Assembly: GCF_947305105.1 (NCBI RefSeq)
Contig: NZ_CAMZCS010000008.1
Location: 1-64,000, forward strand
Reading direction: 5' to 3'
Source of the DNA: an uncultured Fibrobacter sp.
GTDB lineage: Bacteria; Fibrobacterota; Fibrobacteria; Fibrobacterales; Fibrobacteraceae
Length of the DNA stretch: 64,000 nt
The notes under the pieces were generated by a model. That model made no database searches, was not told the DNA's origin, and saw only the letters and a program-made list of their open reading frames with translations. Below are positions 41,963 through 50,876 of the stretch, in pieces; position 1 is the stretch's first letter; each line of letters starts with the position of its first letter. Made by a program: the position numbers and the translations under genes.

Positions 41963-42877
41963 CTATTTAATTGCCGCCACCCCAGCGATAATTTCTTCGG
42001 AAACACCCATTGAACGGAGGAAGTCCATCCGCTTGGCAGCCCGGTCATCGGCTCTCTTTTCGGCTTCGGCACGTCCTTCGGCACGGGAACGTTTCTTCTC
42101 GACGTATAATTCGTAGTTTCGGTCGCTCATGTTCTTTGCCTCGCTTATAAGGAAGTCCTCTGTAAAAATACTCAATTTCGCACATTTGTGCAAGTGGGCA
42201 AACATCGAGCCTTCCGGCACGGGGAGTGGTTGTTCTTTGTTCAGCCCGTCAATTACACGAAGCCATTGCGCCAGCATGCTGTTGTCGGAATGATATTTTC
42301 CATTCAAAAACTTGGGAATCTCGACAAGCGTGATGGTCTGCTTCTTGTAAAATTCCTCGTTTTCTTGATTTTTCAGACGCACATGATGCCGATAGTTGCT
42401 CGATTCGGGAAACCCGCTGAACATCTGGAGGCTCACGAGATTCAAGTTACGGAGTTTGTAATCGTCACCTTTGATACGACTCGCCACCGTATGCTTCGCG
42501 GTATAGAACACAAGGCGGTCACTATAAGTTCCATCGTCTACATGTTGCACCTCAAGGACGATGCGGTCCATGCCCTGATCCATCGCCACGATGTCCGAGA
42601 TAATCTCCTTACTGAACACGCCGGGTACGGCAGGATTCACGAAGGCGAGACGCTCTATACAATCGCTACCGCAGAGGTTGAGTACCGCATTCAGGAAGTC
42701 TACGGTCATCCTCTCGTTCTCAGGGTTGCCGAAAATCAATTTGAAGATGGAGTCGTTGTAGATGTAGACGAACTTATACTTCTCTCGATACCTTGCAATA
42801 CAGGCGGAGACATCGCCACCGGCCTTGTGAGTCTCATTGATGTCAACAAGCATTGCCGCATACTCTTTTTTTGTCAT
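41963..42877 (-). CDS. Rpn family recombination-promoting nuclease / putative transposase
   Basis: 304 residues. NDSIFKLIFGNPENERMTVDFLNAVL, FSKEIISDIVAMDQGMDRIVLEVQHVDDGTYSDRLVFYTAKH carries the PD-(D/E)xK acids (D...EVQ) of Rpn/YhgA-like proteins. In E. coli RpnA is a calcium-stimulated DNA endonuclease that raises RecA-independent recombination. The C-terminus is basic (VEKKRSRAEGRAEAEKRADDRAAKRM). Start ATG follows AGGACTCCACA. It is the only intact member of a three-copy array, flanked by R2 and R3. Confidence 0.87.
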   Translation of the reverse strand: MTKKEYAAMLVDINETHKAGGDVSACIARYREKYKFVYIYNDSIFKLIFGNPENERMTVDFLNAVLNLCGSDCIERLAFVNPAVPGVFSKEIISDIVAMDQGMDRIVLEVQHVDDGTYSDRLVFYTAKHTVASRIKGDDYKLRNLNLVSLQMFSGFPESSNYRHHVRLKNQENEEFYKKQTITLVEIPKFLNGKYHSDNSMLAQWLRVIDGLNKEQPLPVPEGSMFAHLHKCAKLSIFTEDFLISEAKNMSDRNYELYVEKKRSRAEGRAEAEKRADDRAAKRMDFLRSMGVSEEIIAGVAAIK

Positions 42878-42892
42878 TGTGGAGTCCTATTT

Positions 42893-43017
42893 GCGGGAAC
42901 GCGCCCGCTGCGCAAACGGAACTTGCTTCCGCCTGTACTATAAGACGTTCTAAATGACGATTTTATCCTCAAAAAAATTTTCACAAAACAGCAAACGGGC
43001 CGGGCAAAACCGGTCCG
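42893..43017. repeat. 130-bp repeat R3, upstream of the intact Rpn gene
   Basis: Third copy with a shortened loop in the hairpin (four bases fewer). Being 16 bp before the start codon it presumably carries the promoter of the Rpn gene. Confidence 0.8.
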
Positions 43018-43101
43018 TTGTCATTATGCAACCTGTTAGGGGGATTGTGCATCCAAATCTGCAAAAACCACGATATTTCTTTTTATCTTTGATTTTGCCT
43101 T

Positions 43102-44370
43102 ATGAAAAAGTTACTGAAATTCGTCATCGCTCTCGCTGTTCTTGCGGCCATAGCCTTCGGAGTGAAAACATTCTTCTTTGACTCCAAAGCCGAAACTGTG
43201 GCAGGCCCGCTCGTAAGCACCAAGGTCACTCTTGAAACCATCGCCACTACGATTTCGGCGACGGGCACGCTCGAGCCGGTAGACCAGGTGGAAGTCGGCA
43301 CGCAGGTATCCGGCGACATCAGCAAAATTTATGTGGACTTCAATTCCAAGGTCGAGAAGGGGCAAGTCATTGCGGAACTCGACAAGTCCAAACTCAAGGC
43401 AACGCTTACGCAGGCCGAAATCGCCTACAAGTCTGCCCAGGCGGATTTCAAGTTCAAGGAATCCACCTACAACCGCGTGAAAAAACTTTCCGAAAGCAAT
43501 TCCGCAAGCGCCGTAGAACTCGAGACAGCCGAATACAACATGACCTCAGCCAAGCTCGCTCTCGAAAGGAGCGAGAACGAGGTGAACCAGGCAAAGCTCA
43601 ACTTGAGCTATGCAACAATCAAGAGCCCTATCAGCGGTGTGGTGCTGAAGCGCGCTGTAGAAGTGGGCCAGACGGTGGCCGCTTCAATGAGTACGCCAAC
43701 GTTATTCGTAATTGCGAAGGACCTGAGCCTGATGAAGGTCATGGCCGATGTTGACGAGGCCGATATTGGGCAAGTCAAGGCTGGCCAGCGCGTAGAATTC
43801 ACGGTGGACGCATTCCAAGGCGACAAGTTCAACGGCACCGTGCAAGAAGTCCGCCTGAGCCCGACAACAACAAGCAACGTGGTGACCTACACCGTCGTAA
43901 TCTCGGCAGAAAATCCCGAGCAGAAACTGCTCCCCGGCATGACGGCAACCTGCACTATCGTGACTCAAGAAATCAAGGATGCCGTGGCAATCCCGGTAAA
44001 GGCGCTTAAGTTCACGCCCGCCGACGGCACTCCGATGGCAGAACCTCCCAAGGGCATGCGCCCGCCGCACCCCGAAGGCGACATGAAGGGTCCTCCCCCA
44101 GGAAAGTTCGGCCCGCCCAAATCTTTCAAGAAGCGCGCCGATGGCAAGAAACCAAGCGGCAACCTCGTGTGGATCAATATCGACGGCAAGGCCGCCCCGC
44201 GCCCGGTCAAAATCGGCATCAGCGATGGCGTGAACGTGCAGATTCTCAAGGGTTTGTCCGTCGGCGATTCTGTCGTAACAAGCCAAGAAACGCTCGGCAC
44301 TGCAAAATCCGAAAAATCTGGTGCATCTAGCCCCTTCATGCCTGGCCCCCCGGGCAAAAAGAAGAAATAA
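43102..44370 (+). CDS. Periplasmic adaptor subunit of a MacA/HlyD-type efflux system
   Basis: 422 residues: N-terminal membrane anchor, then VSTKVTLETIATTISATGTLEPVDQVEVGTQVSGDISKIYVDFNSKVEKGQVIAELD (biotinyl-lipoyl domain), a coiled-coil hairpin (~85-170), YATIKSPISGVVLKRAVEVGQTV, and a beta-barrel. A Pro/Lys-rich insert (PPKGMRPPHPEGDMKGPPPG) and C-terminal PFMPGPPGKKKK are unusual. MacA-type adaptors work with a MacB ABC transporter and an outer-membrane channel, yet neither gene follows; the pectinesterase does. TATCTTTGA just before the ATG may be the -10. Confidence 0.9.
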   Translation: MKKLLKFVIALAVLAAIAFGVKTFFFDSKAETVAGPLVSTKVTLETIATTISATGTLEPVDQVEVGTQVSGDISKIYVDFNSKVEKGQVIAELDKSKLKATLTQAEIAYKSAQADFKFKESTYNRVKKLSESNSASAVELETAEYNMTSAKLALERSENEVNQAKLNLSYATIKSPISGVVLKRAVEVGQTVAASMSTPTLFVIAKDLSLMKVMADVDEADIGQVKAGQRVEFTVDAFQGDKFNGTVQEVRLSPTTTSNVVTYTVVISAENPEQKLLPGMTATCTIVTQEIKDAVAIPVKALKFTPADGTPMAEPPKGMRPPHPEGDMKGPPPGKFGPPKSFKKRADGKKPSGNLVWINIDGKAAPRPVKIGISDGVNVQILKGLSVGDSVVTSQETLGTAKSEKSGASSPFMPGPPGKKKK

Positions 44371-44403
44371 GCCCCTGCCGGGAAAAAATCCGCTTTAGGA
44401 ATA

Positions 44404-44443
44404 TATATTATAGTAAGCGGCACCTGTCGCCTACTATAAGGAG
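44404..44443 (+). promoter_or_regulatory. Palindrome at the pectinesterase promoter
   Basis: TATATT (44404-44409) merges with the inverted repeat TATAGTA-A-GCG / CGC-C-TACTATA (44409-44438), which abuts the AAGGAG of the ribosome site. A repressor bound here would block the promoter start region; alternatively the RNA hairpin could affect translation. Confidence 0.5.
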
Positions 44444-44448
44444 TGTCC

Positions 44449-45945
44449 ATGAAATCCCCTATTCCTAGCGTGGTTCTTTTAACCCTTGCCGGCATGGCGT
44501 TCGCCATTCCCAAGCACGGTTTTGATTTCGTTGTCGGAGTCGACGGGGATTTCAAGGCGGCCAAGGCCGCAGCGGCCGCAACAAAAACAAGCGAAGGTTC
44601 GCACTTCATCATCTTTTTCCCCAACGGCGAATACAACCTCGGCACGCTCACTGGCGATGCCAACCAACTCACGAAATTCAACACCTCGCACGTTTCGTTC
44701 ATCGGCGAAAGCACCGAGGGAGTCATCCTCTTCAATAGCTCCATCGAAGAGAGCATCAGCAAGACAGCCACGCTCCAGTTCAACACGGCCGACGACATCT
44801 ACATGCAAGACCTGACGGTGCAAAACAAGAGCACCACATGTAGCGAGAACGCCTGCCGCCACGTGACCATACAGCAGGTCGGCGACAAGTATGTGTACAA
44901 ACGAGTGCGGCTCATTAGCGGGCAAGACACCTATTACACCAACAAGGGTGGCCGCACCTACTGGGACGAGGGAGAAATCCGCGGCACGGTAGACTTCATC
45001 TGCGGGGACGGGGACGTGTTCTTCGAGGGCACCAAGCTCGTGCCCACACGCAGCAAGGCAGTCATCACCGCCGCAAAGACCACCACCGAATGGGGCTACG
45101 TGTTCGACAACGCAGTCATCGAGGGTTCGTTCAACGACTACTTTTTAGGCCGTTCCTGGAACCATGCGAAAACAGTCTTCTTGAACACGCACATGAATTC
45201 CACGCCAGATGCTTCGGGTTGGCAGAACCCGATCAACGAAGTTCCGCTGGTCGCCGCAGAATACAACAGCCTAGGCAAAGACGGGAAACCGATGGACCTC
45301 AGTAACCGCCGCCGCGCCTACACCGACAAGAATGGGGGCTCGGCAAACCTGAACCCGGTGCTGAGCGAATCGGAAGCGGCCAAATACACGCGCGCAAACG
45401 TCTTGGGCGGCACGGACTCCTGGGCACCGGAAAAACTGACCAAACAAGTCGACGCACCTGAAATTTCGCAAAGCGGCAAGGCCGTCAAATGGAGCGACAA
45501 CGAAGACGCCCTCTGCTGGGCGGTGTTCGTGAACGGCAAGTACCATTCCAACACGACAAGCAACAGCGTCAAGCTCGACAACATTGCCGAAGGCTCCAAA
45601 ATCTATGTGCGTGCGGCCAACTCCATGGGCGGCCTCGGGGCCAAGTCAAACGAAATCGTCACAGTCGCAGCGACCGACACTAGCGTTACCGACAGCGCAA
45701 CTACCGACAGCATCCCGCCTACACCTGGCGACTCTGTCACCGTTCCGGGCGACTCCACCACTCCAGTCGATTCTGTCACCGTCCCGAACGATTCAACAAC
45801 CTCCCCCAGCGACACGAGCATCACGCGGATAAATAGGGAACATTACGCAGACCAGCCGCGCAAGTCGCAACATTTGTACACAATCAAAGGGCAGCGCGTC
45901 ATCATGGGGCGCAAAAAGGTCATGCGAGTCCTTTACGGGAAATAA
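44449..45945 (+). CDS. Secreted pectinesterase (carbohydrate esterase family 8) with basic C-terminal tail
   Basis: 498 residues. Signal peptide to about residue 19 (MAFAIP). The CE8 beta-helix holds GQDTYYTNKGGRTYWDEGEIRGTVDFICGDGDVFFEG, the family core with its catalytic Asp in GTVDFI, and YFLGRSWNHAK with the conserved Arg-Trp. It removes methyl esters from pectin, exposing it to lyases. A fibronectin-like module (VDAPEISQSGKAVKWSDNED) and a Thr/Ser/Pro-Asp linker with DSVTVPGDS repeats follow. The end LYTIKGQRVIMGRKKVMRVLYGK resembles the basic terminal domains of Fibrobacter secreted carbohydrases. ATG used; GTG two codons upstream is possible. Confidence 0.93.
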   Translation: MKSPIPSVVLLTLAGMAFAIPKHGFDFVVGVDGDFKAAKAAAAATKTSEGSHFIIFFPNGEYNLGTLTGDANQLTKFNTSHVSFIGESTEGVILFNSSIEESISKTATLQFNTADDIYMQDLTVQNKSTTCSENACRHVTIQQVGDKYVYKRVRLISGQDTYYTNKGGRTYWDEGEIRGTVDFICGDGDVFFEGTKLVPTRSKAVITAAKTTTEWGYVFDNAVIEGSFNDYFLGRSWNHAKTVFLNTHMNSTPDASGWQNPINEVPLVAAEYNSLGKDGKPMDLSNRRRAYTDKNGGSANLNPVLSESEAAKYTRANVLGGTDSWAPEKLTKQVDAPEISQSGKAVKWSDNEDALCWAVFVNGKYHSNTTSNSVKLDNIAEGSKIYVRAANSMGGLGAKSNEIVTVAATDTSVTDSATTDSIPPTPGDSVTVPGDSTTPVDSVTVPNDSTTSPSDTSITRINREHYADQPRKSQHLYTIKGQRVIMGRKKVMRVLYGK

Positions 45946-45970
45946 GACCCGCCACCAACGTCAGGATATA

Positions 45971-45999
45971 AAAAAAGCTCCCTCGAAGGGAGCTTTTCA
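45971..45999. terminator. Bidirectional terminator
   Basis: Perfect AAAAGCTCCC / GGGAGCTTTT hairpin with loop TCGAA between the pectinesterase (plus) and the Ser-linker lipoprotein (minus). A-run on one side and T-run on the other serve both genes. Confidence 0.85.
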
Positions 46000-46019
46000 A
46001 ATTCACAAAACAGTACCGA

Positions 46020-47309
46020 TTATTCGACGCCGCACTTTGCAGGAGAGCTGAGCTCGAACACAAGCTGTGCGCCCTTCTTGAGGCCAGACATCGGCACAGA
46101 GACATAGTAGGAGCCATTCAGCTGAGTCGTCGTATTCACCGTACCGGTAATCGGGCCGTTCGCATTGCAAATGACCTTGCCATTATAAGCATCCACTTCG
46201 AGGAACACGGTCACCTTACCTGCAGGCAGATCAATTTCGCCCTGCTGTCCGGCCACCTTAACGATGTAGTCCGGATGGTTGGAATCGATGGCGGTAACAG
46301 CGCCACAAGTTACAACCTGCATGCCGTTATCGCTGTTCTTGACGGTGACTGTCGGAGCAAAGGTGCCCTTGGAGTTCAAGGTTCCACCGGCAGAGGCTCC
46401 ACCAGAGAGGTTGTCACTCCAGATATAAGAGTAAGTGCCGTCGGTCGACTTACAACCAGAAACAGTCCAAGTCACAGGCGTAGGCGTAGCAATGTCTACC
46501 TGGGTCACGCTCGGCGCACAGACACAGCCCGTAATCGCAGCACCCGTCACGTTGAGCTCAGAGCACTTGATCGTATTGGATTGACCATTGTTGCTGACAG
46601 TAACCGTGGCATTCTTGACACCAGAAGTCGCATAGGAAACAAGTACAGACTGGAAGGAGGTACCCTGACCACTTTTCGTTGCCGGATCTCCACCGCCATC
46701 GAAGGTCCAGCTATAGTTGCCCTTCGTGAGGATGGATATTCCACCAGGAACCTTATCCTGATCCAAGCTGACCTTCCACTGCACGGACTTGCCCTTCTCG
46801 ATAGCACCATTCGCTACGTTAGGACCGCAAGTGCCCCAAGCATTCGGGTCGGCGGCAGGTGCAGAACTGGAAGAAGCGACTGTCGAATGAGACGTCGGCG
46901 TAAGGACAGGGGACGAAGTCGGATTCTGAGTCTGAGACGGAGACGAGACAATGTTAATATTGCCCGAGCTGTTCGGATTCTGCTGCTGGTTGCCGGGGCC
47001 CGTTCCACTGGAACTGGTAGCATACGGACTGGTCGGACCCGCAGACGAACTGGAAGCGCCGCCGTTCTCGTTTATGTGACCCGGCTGGACATCTTTCACA
47101 CACTGTTCATAATTCGGCCCGGCTTCGTCAGCGCAATAGGCCGCAACGGCCTTCTGAACAAGACCATCCAAAAATGTAGAATCTTCGTCCAAAGTATATT
47201 GCACATAGGAATCGTCACGCACGATTTCCATTATTTCACCACTTCCACATGCCCAAAAGAGGCCTGCAAAGCCAACCGAAGCTAGCCCAAAAATCAGTTT
47301 TCTATTCAT
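46020..47309 (-). CDS. Ser-linker lipoprotein A with PKD-like repeats
   Basis: 429 residues from the ATG at 47309 (GAGG upstream). Lipid anchor in LASVGFAGLFWACGSGE. A shared N-terminal part contains AYCADEAGPNYEQCV, then a Ser/Thr/Pro/Asn linker, then WGTCGPNVANGAIEKGKSVQWKV and two Ig/PKD-like modules (NYSWTFDGGGDPATKSGQGT...ATVTVSNNGQ; YSYIWSDNLSGGASAGG...PTVTVKNSDNG). Many paired Cys suggest disulfide-stabilised extracellular modules. Homologous to the next gene downstream in order and motif. Confidence 0.82.
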   Translation of the reverse strand: MNRKLIFGLASVGFAGLFWACGSGEIMEIVRDDSYVQYTLDEDSTFLDGLVQKAVAAYCADEAGPNYEQCVKDVQPGHINENGGASSSSAGPTSPYATSSSGTGPGNQQQNPNSSGNINIVSSPSQTQNPTSSPVLTPTSHSTVASSSSAPAADPNAWGTCGPNVANGAIEKGKSVQWKVSLDQDKVPGGISILTKGNYSWTFDGGGDPATKSGQGTSFQSVLVSYATSGVKNATVTVSNNGQSNTIKCSELNVTGAAITGCVCAPSVTQVDIATPTPVTWTVSGCKSTDGTYSYIWSDNLSGGASAGGTLNSKGTFAPTVTVKNSDNGMQVVTCGAVTAIDSNHPDYIVKVAGQQGEIDLPAGKVTVFLEVDAYNGKVICNANGPITGTVNTTTQLNGSYYVSVPMSGLKKGAQLVFELSSPAKCGVE

Positions 47310-47424
47310 AATAAACCTCATGGCTGAAAGATAACTAATTCTTAGGGAAAGTAGGTATATGTAACCCTTTTTTTGCGATAGGAATCACACAAAAGTGACT
47401 CAAAATCACAAAAAAGAGAAAAAA

Positions 47425-48816
47425 TTACCAACCGAGCATGCACTCAGCCGCTACAGAAAGGGTAACCTTCATCGGCGTCATCCCGGTCGTACTCGATATG
47501 GGGATGCCCATCGGCACATAGTAGTCCGTCTTGGTCTGGTTATTGATGGTGACCGTCAGCAGCCCACCGGTCGGAACCTGGCAACTGAAGGTACAATTAC
47601 CGCCATCATTGTTATGCCAACCAGGCTGCATATTGAAGTAAACCGTAGATTCGCCAGCCGGCATCGCAATCTTTGTATTCTGCGCCTTGAACTCGAACTC
47701 AGGATGGTCGGAGTCGATAGTCTTGACCGGATCGCAGGAGACCTTGAGGACCCCGTTATCCGAATTCCGAACTGTGACCTCCGGTGCATAAACAATCTTT
47801 TCGTCCAAGGTCTTCGTAGCCGAAGCCCCATCGGCGGTCATGCCCTCTTCCCATTCGTAAGAGAACGTCTTGTCTTCGGAAGTACACTTGCTCACGGTCC
47901 ACTTCACGAGAGTCGCGCCAGAAGCAACGGATTCCTTGGCGACGTCGACTTCTGCCTTGTCCGGGACGCATTCGCAACCGCTAATCGGGTACCCCAGGAC
48001 CTCGACGGAATCGCATTCCACCTTTTGGGACTGGCCGTTGTAAGTCATGGTCGCACGAGCACCATACTTGCCCGATGCCGCATAGGTAACCGCAGTGGAG
48101 GTCAGGCCGGTCGATCCCGTTCCCGCATAGGTGGACGGTTCCGCATCGTCGAATTCCCATGCAAAGGAGGAATTCATCATGGCGCGGACATTACCGCCGA
48201 ACAAAGTGTTGCTCATGGAGAACTGCCACTTCAGAGGAACACCCCTAGACCCAGGCTTCCCCGAATTCGCCTTGCATGTTCCCCAAGGAACGTTCTCCGG
48301 GAGGCTTGAAGAACCCGGTTTCACAGCAATGGACGAGGAAGACTTCGACAAAATGTTCGAAGACGAGCGAGCCGTCTTTAAAGACGACGACGAGGCCGGA
48401 ATCGGAGTAATGGTCGCGCGGCCGTTGGAACTGCTACTACGAATCGGAGTAATGGCCGGGCGGCTGGAACTCGACGACGTATAGAACGGATTATACCCCG
48501 GATACGAGGAAGACGAACTGCTCAAACGGACAGCAGAGCTGCTGGACAAAATCGCGGACGACGACGTTTCAATGGGACGGTCGTCATTCGGACTGGCCGC
48601 CGCCTTACAGGCATCGGGATTCAAGTCATTGCTACAATAGGCCGAAACAGCCTGGTTAACCAAGCCCCTCAGGGCAGAACCGTCATCGTCTTCTTCGACG
48701 GCATATTCCATCATCAGGTCGTCTTGATTGAAAGCGGCCACATCGCCAGCGCCACAGGCCCAAAACAACGCTGCAAGCGCCAATGTAACAAAACCATATA
48801 CAAGTATCTTATTCAT
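47425..48816 (-). CDS. Ser-linker lipoprotein B, paralog of A
   Basis: 463 residues. Lipobox in LALAALFWACGAGD, the same AYCSNDLNPDACK segment, an extended Ser-rich linker (residues ~85-170, with tracts such as SSSSSSYPGYNPFY), then WGTCKANSGKPGSRGVPLKW, two Ig/PKD-like modules and a Cys-flanked final domain (GNCTFSCQVPTGG). A and B align throughout except for linker length. Function unknown; the modular plan with a long flexible spacer fits cell-surface adhesion or substrate-binding components. Confidence 0.82.
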   Translation of the reverse strand: MNKILVYGFVTLALAALFWACGAGDVAAFNQDDLMMEYAVEEDDDGSALRGLVNQAVSAYCSNDLNPDACKAAASPNDDRPIETSSSAILSSSSAVRLSSSSSSYPGYNPFYTSSSSSRPAITPIRSSSSNGRATITPIPASSSSLKTARSSSNILSKSSSSIAVKPGSSSLPENVPWGTCKANSGKPGSRGVPLKWQFSMSNTLFGGNVRAMMNSSFAWEFDDAEPSTYAGTGSTGLTSTAVTYAASGKYGARATMTYNGQSQKVECDSVEVLGYPISGCECVPDKAEVDVAKESVASGATLVKWTVSKCTSEDKTFSYEWEEGMTADGASATKTLDEKIVYAPEVTVRNSDNGVLKVSCDPVKTIDSDHPEFEFKAQNTKIAMPAGESTVYFNMQPGWHNNDGGNCTFSCQVPTGGLLTVTINNQTKTDYYVPMGIPISSTTGMTPMKVTLSVAAECMLGW

Positions 48817-48933
48817 AGTACACCCCTGTCAATAAAATACAAAAATATGGAACAACTGTGGACAAATTTCACAGATTTTATTTGGAAAATTTGTCCATAA
48901 AACAACAATTAGGGCTCAACAAAACGATTAGGG

Positions 48934-49920
48934 TCAATAAATTATGGGCGGAGGGTCACCATTCGAGGTTGATGACGAAGAATTGCTCGGCGGAACATAG
49001 GGGGTATCTTCTTCAGAGGACGAACTTTCCTCCGGGCCAGATACATAATGGTCCTGATTAATATAGATGGCATTCTGGGTGGAGCAGGTGACCTTGAGTT
49101 TTTGGCCCCCATAGAAGATGGAGACACTCGGCCCTTCCTTATTGCCCGAACTTGTGTACTTCATGCGGAAAGGCTTGACGGGGCCTTCGCCCTTGCCATC
49201 ATCGACATTGCTATCGTAGGCCATGCCAGAAGCATCCTCAGGAGACCAAGCATAGCGGCCGTTATTAAACGTTCCCTCGTCGGGGTAATACGTCCATGTG
49301 ACCGGTTCTTCAATGGCGGCATTGTACTTATCCGGGCGACAAGACCCCGATGGCGGAGCAAGTTCCGAAGAAGAACTCTCCGGCGGTACCACGCTACTAG
49401 AGGATTCCGTCTCGCTAGAGCTGGAATTTTCCTCGCTGGAACTGGATTCTTCTACTACGGACGAGGAGCTAGAGATGGCAGAACTGCTAGACTCAGGCTC
49501 AATGGAGGAGCTACAGTCGACCGGGGCATCCGACGAACTTTCCACCACGACATCGCTCGAGGAGGAACTTTCCGCGATAGGCTCGGAAGAAGTCGGCTCC
49601 ACTGAAGAGGAACTTTCCTCAGATGCACTGCTGTTCTCTACGGACGAACTTGTAGACGCGGTATCTTTATGCGACGAACTACTTTTACCCGTCTTTTTCC
49701 ATTCAGGGCGCCCCAGCGTAGAATCCCACATGGCCTTACATTTTGAATCAGCAAGACAAGAATCCATCATGGCATCCAGATCGGATTGATTCAAATCGCC
49801 AAATTTCTCGACGGCAACCATATCCTCTGTTTCTGGGAGAAAAACATCCCCATTACCGCATGCCCAAAATGCGGTTACCAAAGAAAATACGCCAAGAATG
49901 TAAAAAAGCCTAATTTTCAT
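48934..49920 (-). CDS. Ser-linker lipoprotein C, shorter paralog
   Basis: 328 residues. Lipid anchor in LGVFSLVTAFWACGNGDVF, then a conserved DLNQSDLDAMMDSCLADSKCKAMWDS motif with two Cys, a long Ser/Glu linker (residues ~75-190), and one Ig/PKD-like module (SCRPDKYNAAIEEPVTWTYYPDEG...VSIFYGGQKLKVTCS), ending in a second acidic Ser-rich tail. The single module and altered linker distinguish it from A and B. GGGGA precedes the ATG. The 144-bp gap upstream (49921-50064) holds nothing recognisable. Confidence 0.8.
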   Translation of the reverse strand: MKIRLFYILGVFSLVTAFWACGNGDVFLPETEDMVAVEKFGDLNQSDLDAMMDSCLADSKCKAMWDSTLGRPEWKKTGKSSSSHKDTASTSSSVENSSASEESSSSVEPTSSEPIAESSSSSDVVVESSSDAPVDCSSSIEPESSSSAISSSSSVVEESSSSEENSSSSETESSSSVVPPESSSSELAPPSGSCRPDKYNAAIEEPVTWTYYPDEGTFNNGRYAWSPEDASGMAYDSNVDDGKGEGPVKPFRMKYTSSGNKEGPSVSIFYGGQKLKVTCSTQNAIYINQDHYVSGPEESSSSEEDTPYVPPSNSSSSTSNGDPPPIIY

Positions 49921-50064
49921 AAAGTTCCCCTATACCCCTAAATTTAAATTATTATTTACAAACGGGTTGTGCATTTCTCTTTTTTTGCCCAAATTAAGCC
50001 CCTCGGCAAAAACAAGTGACCCATTTCATAAAAAAAGTGCGCAATTTATTCCAAACTGGAATAT

Positions 50065-50859
50065 CTAATCCGCCGATTTTCCGGGTTCTTCCATCTTGCG
50101 CTGGCCCGTAATGAACTGGTGGACGTAAGGATTCGACGTCCTCTTGATTTCGTCGACAGTCCCCACCTCGATAATGCGCCCATTGTAAAGCATCGCGATG
50201 CGGTCGGCCACCTTGAACGCGCTCACCATGTCGTGAGTCACGACCACGGAAGTAACCCCGAGTTTGCTCTGCATGTCGAGAATGAGGTCGTTGATGACGT
50301 CACTCGTAATCGGGTCAAGGCCGGTCGTCGGTTCGTCGTACAGGAGAATTTCTGGATTGAGGGCGATAGCACGGGCCAGGGCAACACGCTTGCGCATACC
50401 GCCCGAAAGTTCGGAAGGCATCTTGGTCCTGAACTCGGGGACCAGGTTGATCATTTGCAACTTTTCGGTGACCACGTTTTGGATTTGACGTTCGGAAAGT
50501 TCCGGATGGTGTTCGCGGAGGGCGAACGCGATGTTCTCGCCTGTGTTCATGGAATCAAAAAGCGCGCCCATCTGGAACAGCATGCCCATTTTACGGCGGA
50601 TAGTACGTGTATCGAAGAACTTCGGCGTACTGATGGTCACGCCATCGACCGACACCTCGCCGCCATCCGGCTGGAGGAGCCCGATCATGTGCTTGAGGAT
50701 GACGGACTTGCCGCCGCCGGACTTGCCGATAATGACCATGGTTTCGCCACGCCGGATATCCAGGTTCACGTCTTCGAGAACTGTCTGCGGGCCAAAGGAC
50801 TTCTTGAGCCCCTTGAGTCGGATAGCGATGTCGTTCGGGTTGATGTTCACATTCGGCAT
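50065..50859 (-). CDS. mlaF: MlaF-type ABC transporter ATPase
   Basis: 264 residues. Walker A IGKSGGGKSV, a Q-loop MLFQMGALFDSM, signature LSGGMRKRVALARAI, Walker B ILLYDEPTTGLDP and H-loop VVTHDM. The closeness to MlaF and the adjacent MlaE permease place it in the retrograde phospholipid transport (Mla/MCE) system maintaining outer-membrane asymmetry. 17 bp after mlaE. No MlaD (MCE-domain) gene is in the window, so the substrate-carrying subunit must be elsewhere. Confidence 0.9.
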   Translation of the reverse strand: MPNVNINPNDIAIRLKGLKKSFGPQTVLEDVNLDIRRGETMVIIGKSGGGKSVILKHMIGLLQPDGGEVSVDGVTISTPKFFDTRTIRRKMGMLFQMGALFDSMNTGENIAFALREHHPELSERQIQNVVTEKLQMINLVPEFRTKMPSELSGGMRKRVALARAIALNPEILLYDEPTTGLDPITSDVINDLILDMQSKLGVTSVVVTHDMVSAFKVADRIAMLYNGRIIEVGTVDEIKRTSNPYVHQFITGQRKMEEPGKSAD

Positions 50860-50876
50860 AATCTTACCTGATTCCT

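Noticed and set aside
45720-45830. Repeated GTTCCGGGCGACTCC-like DNA in the pectinesterase as a possible regulatory repeat
   Set aside because: The repeats encode the Thr/Ser/Pro linker and follow its codon periodicity.
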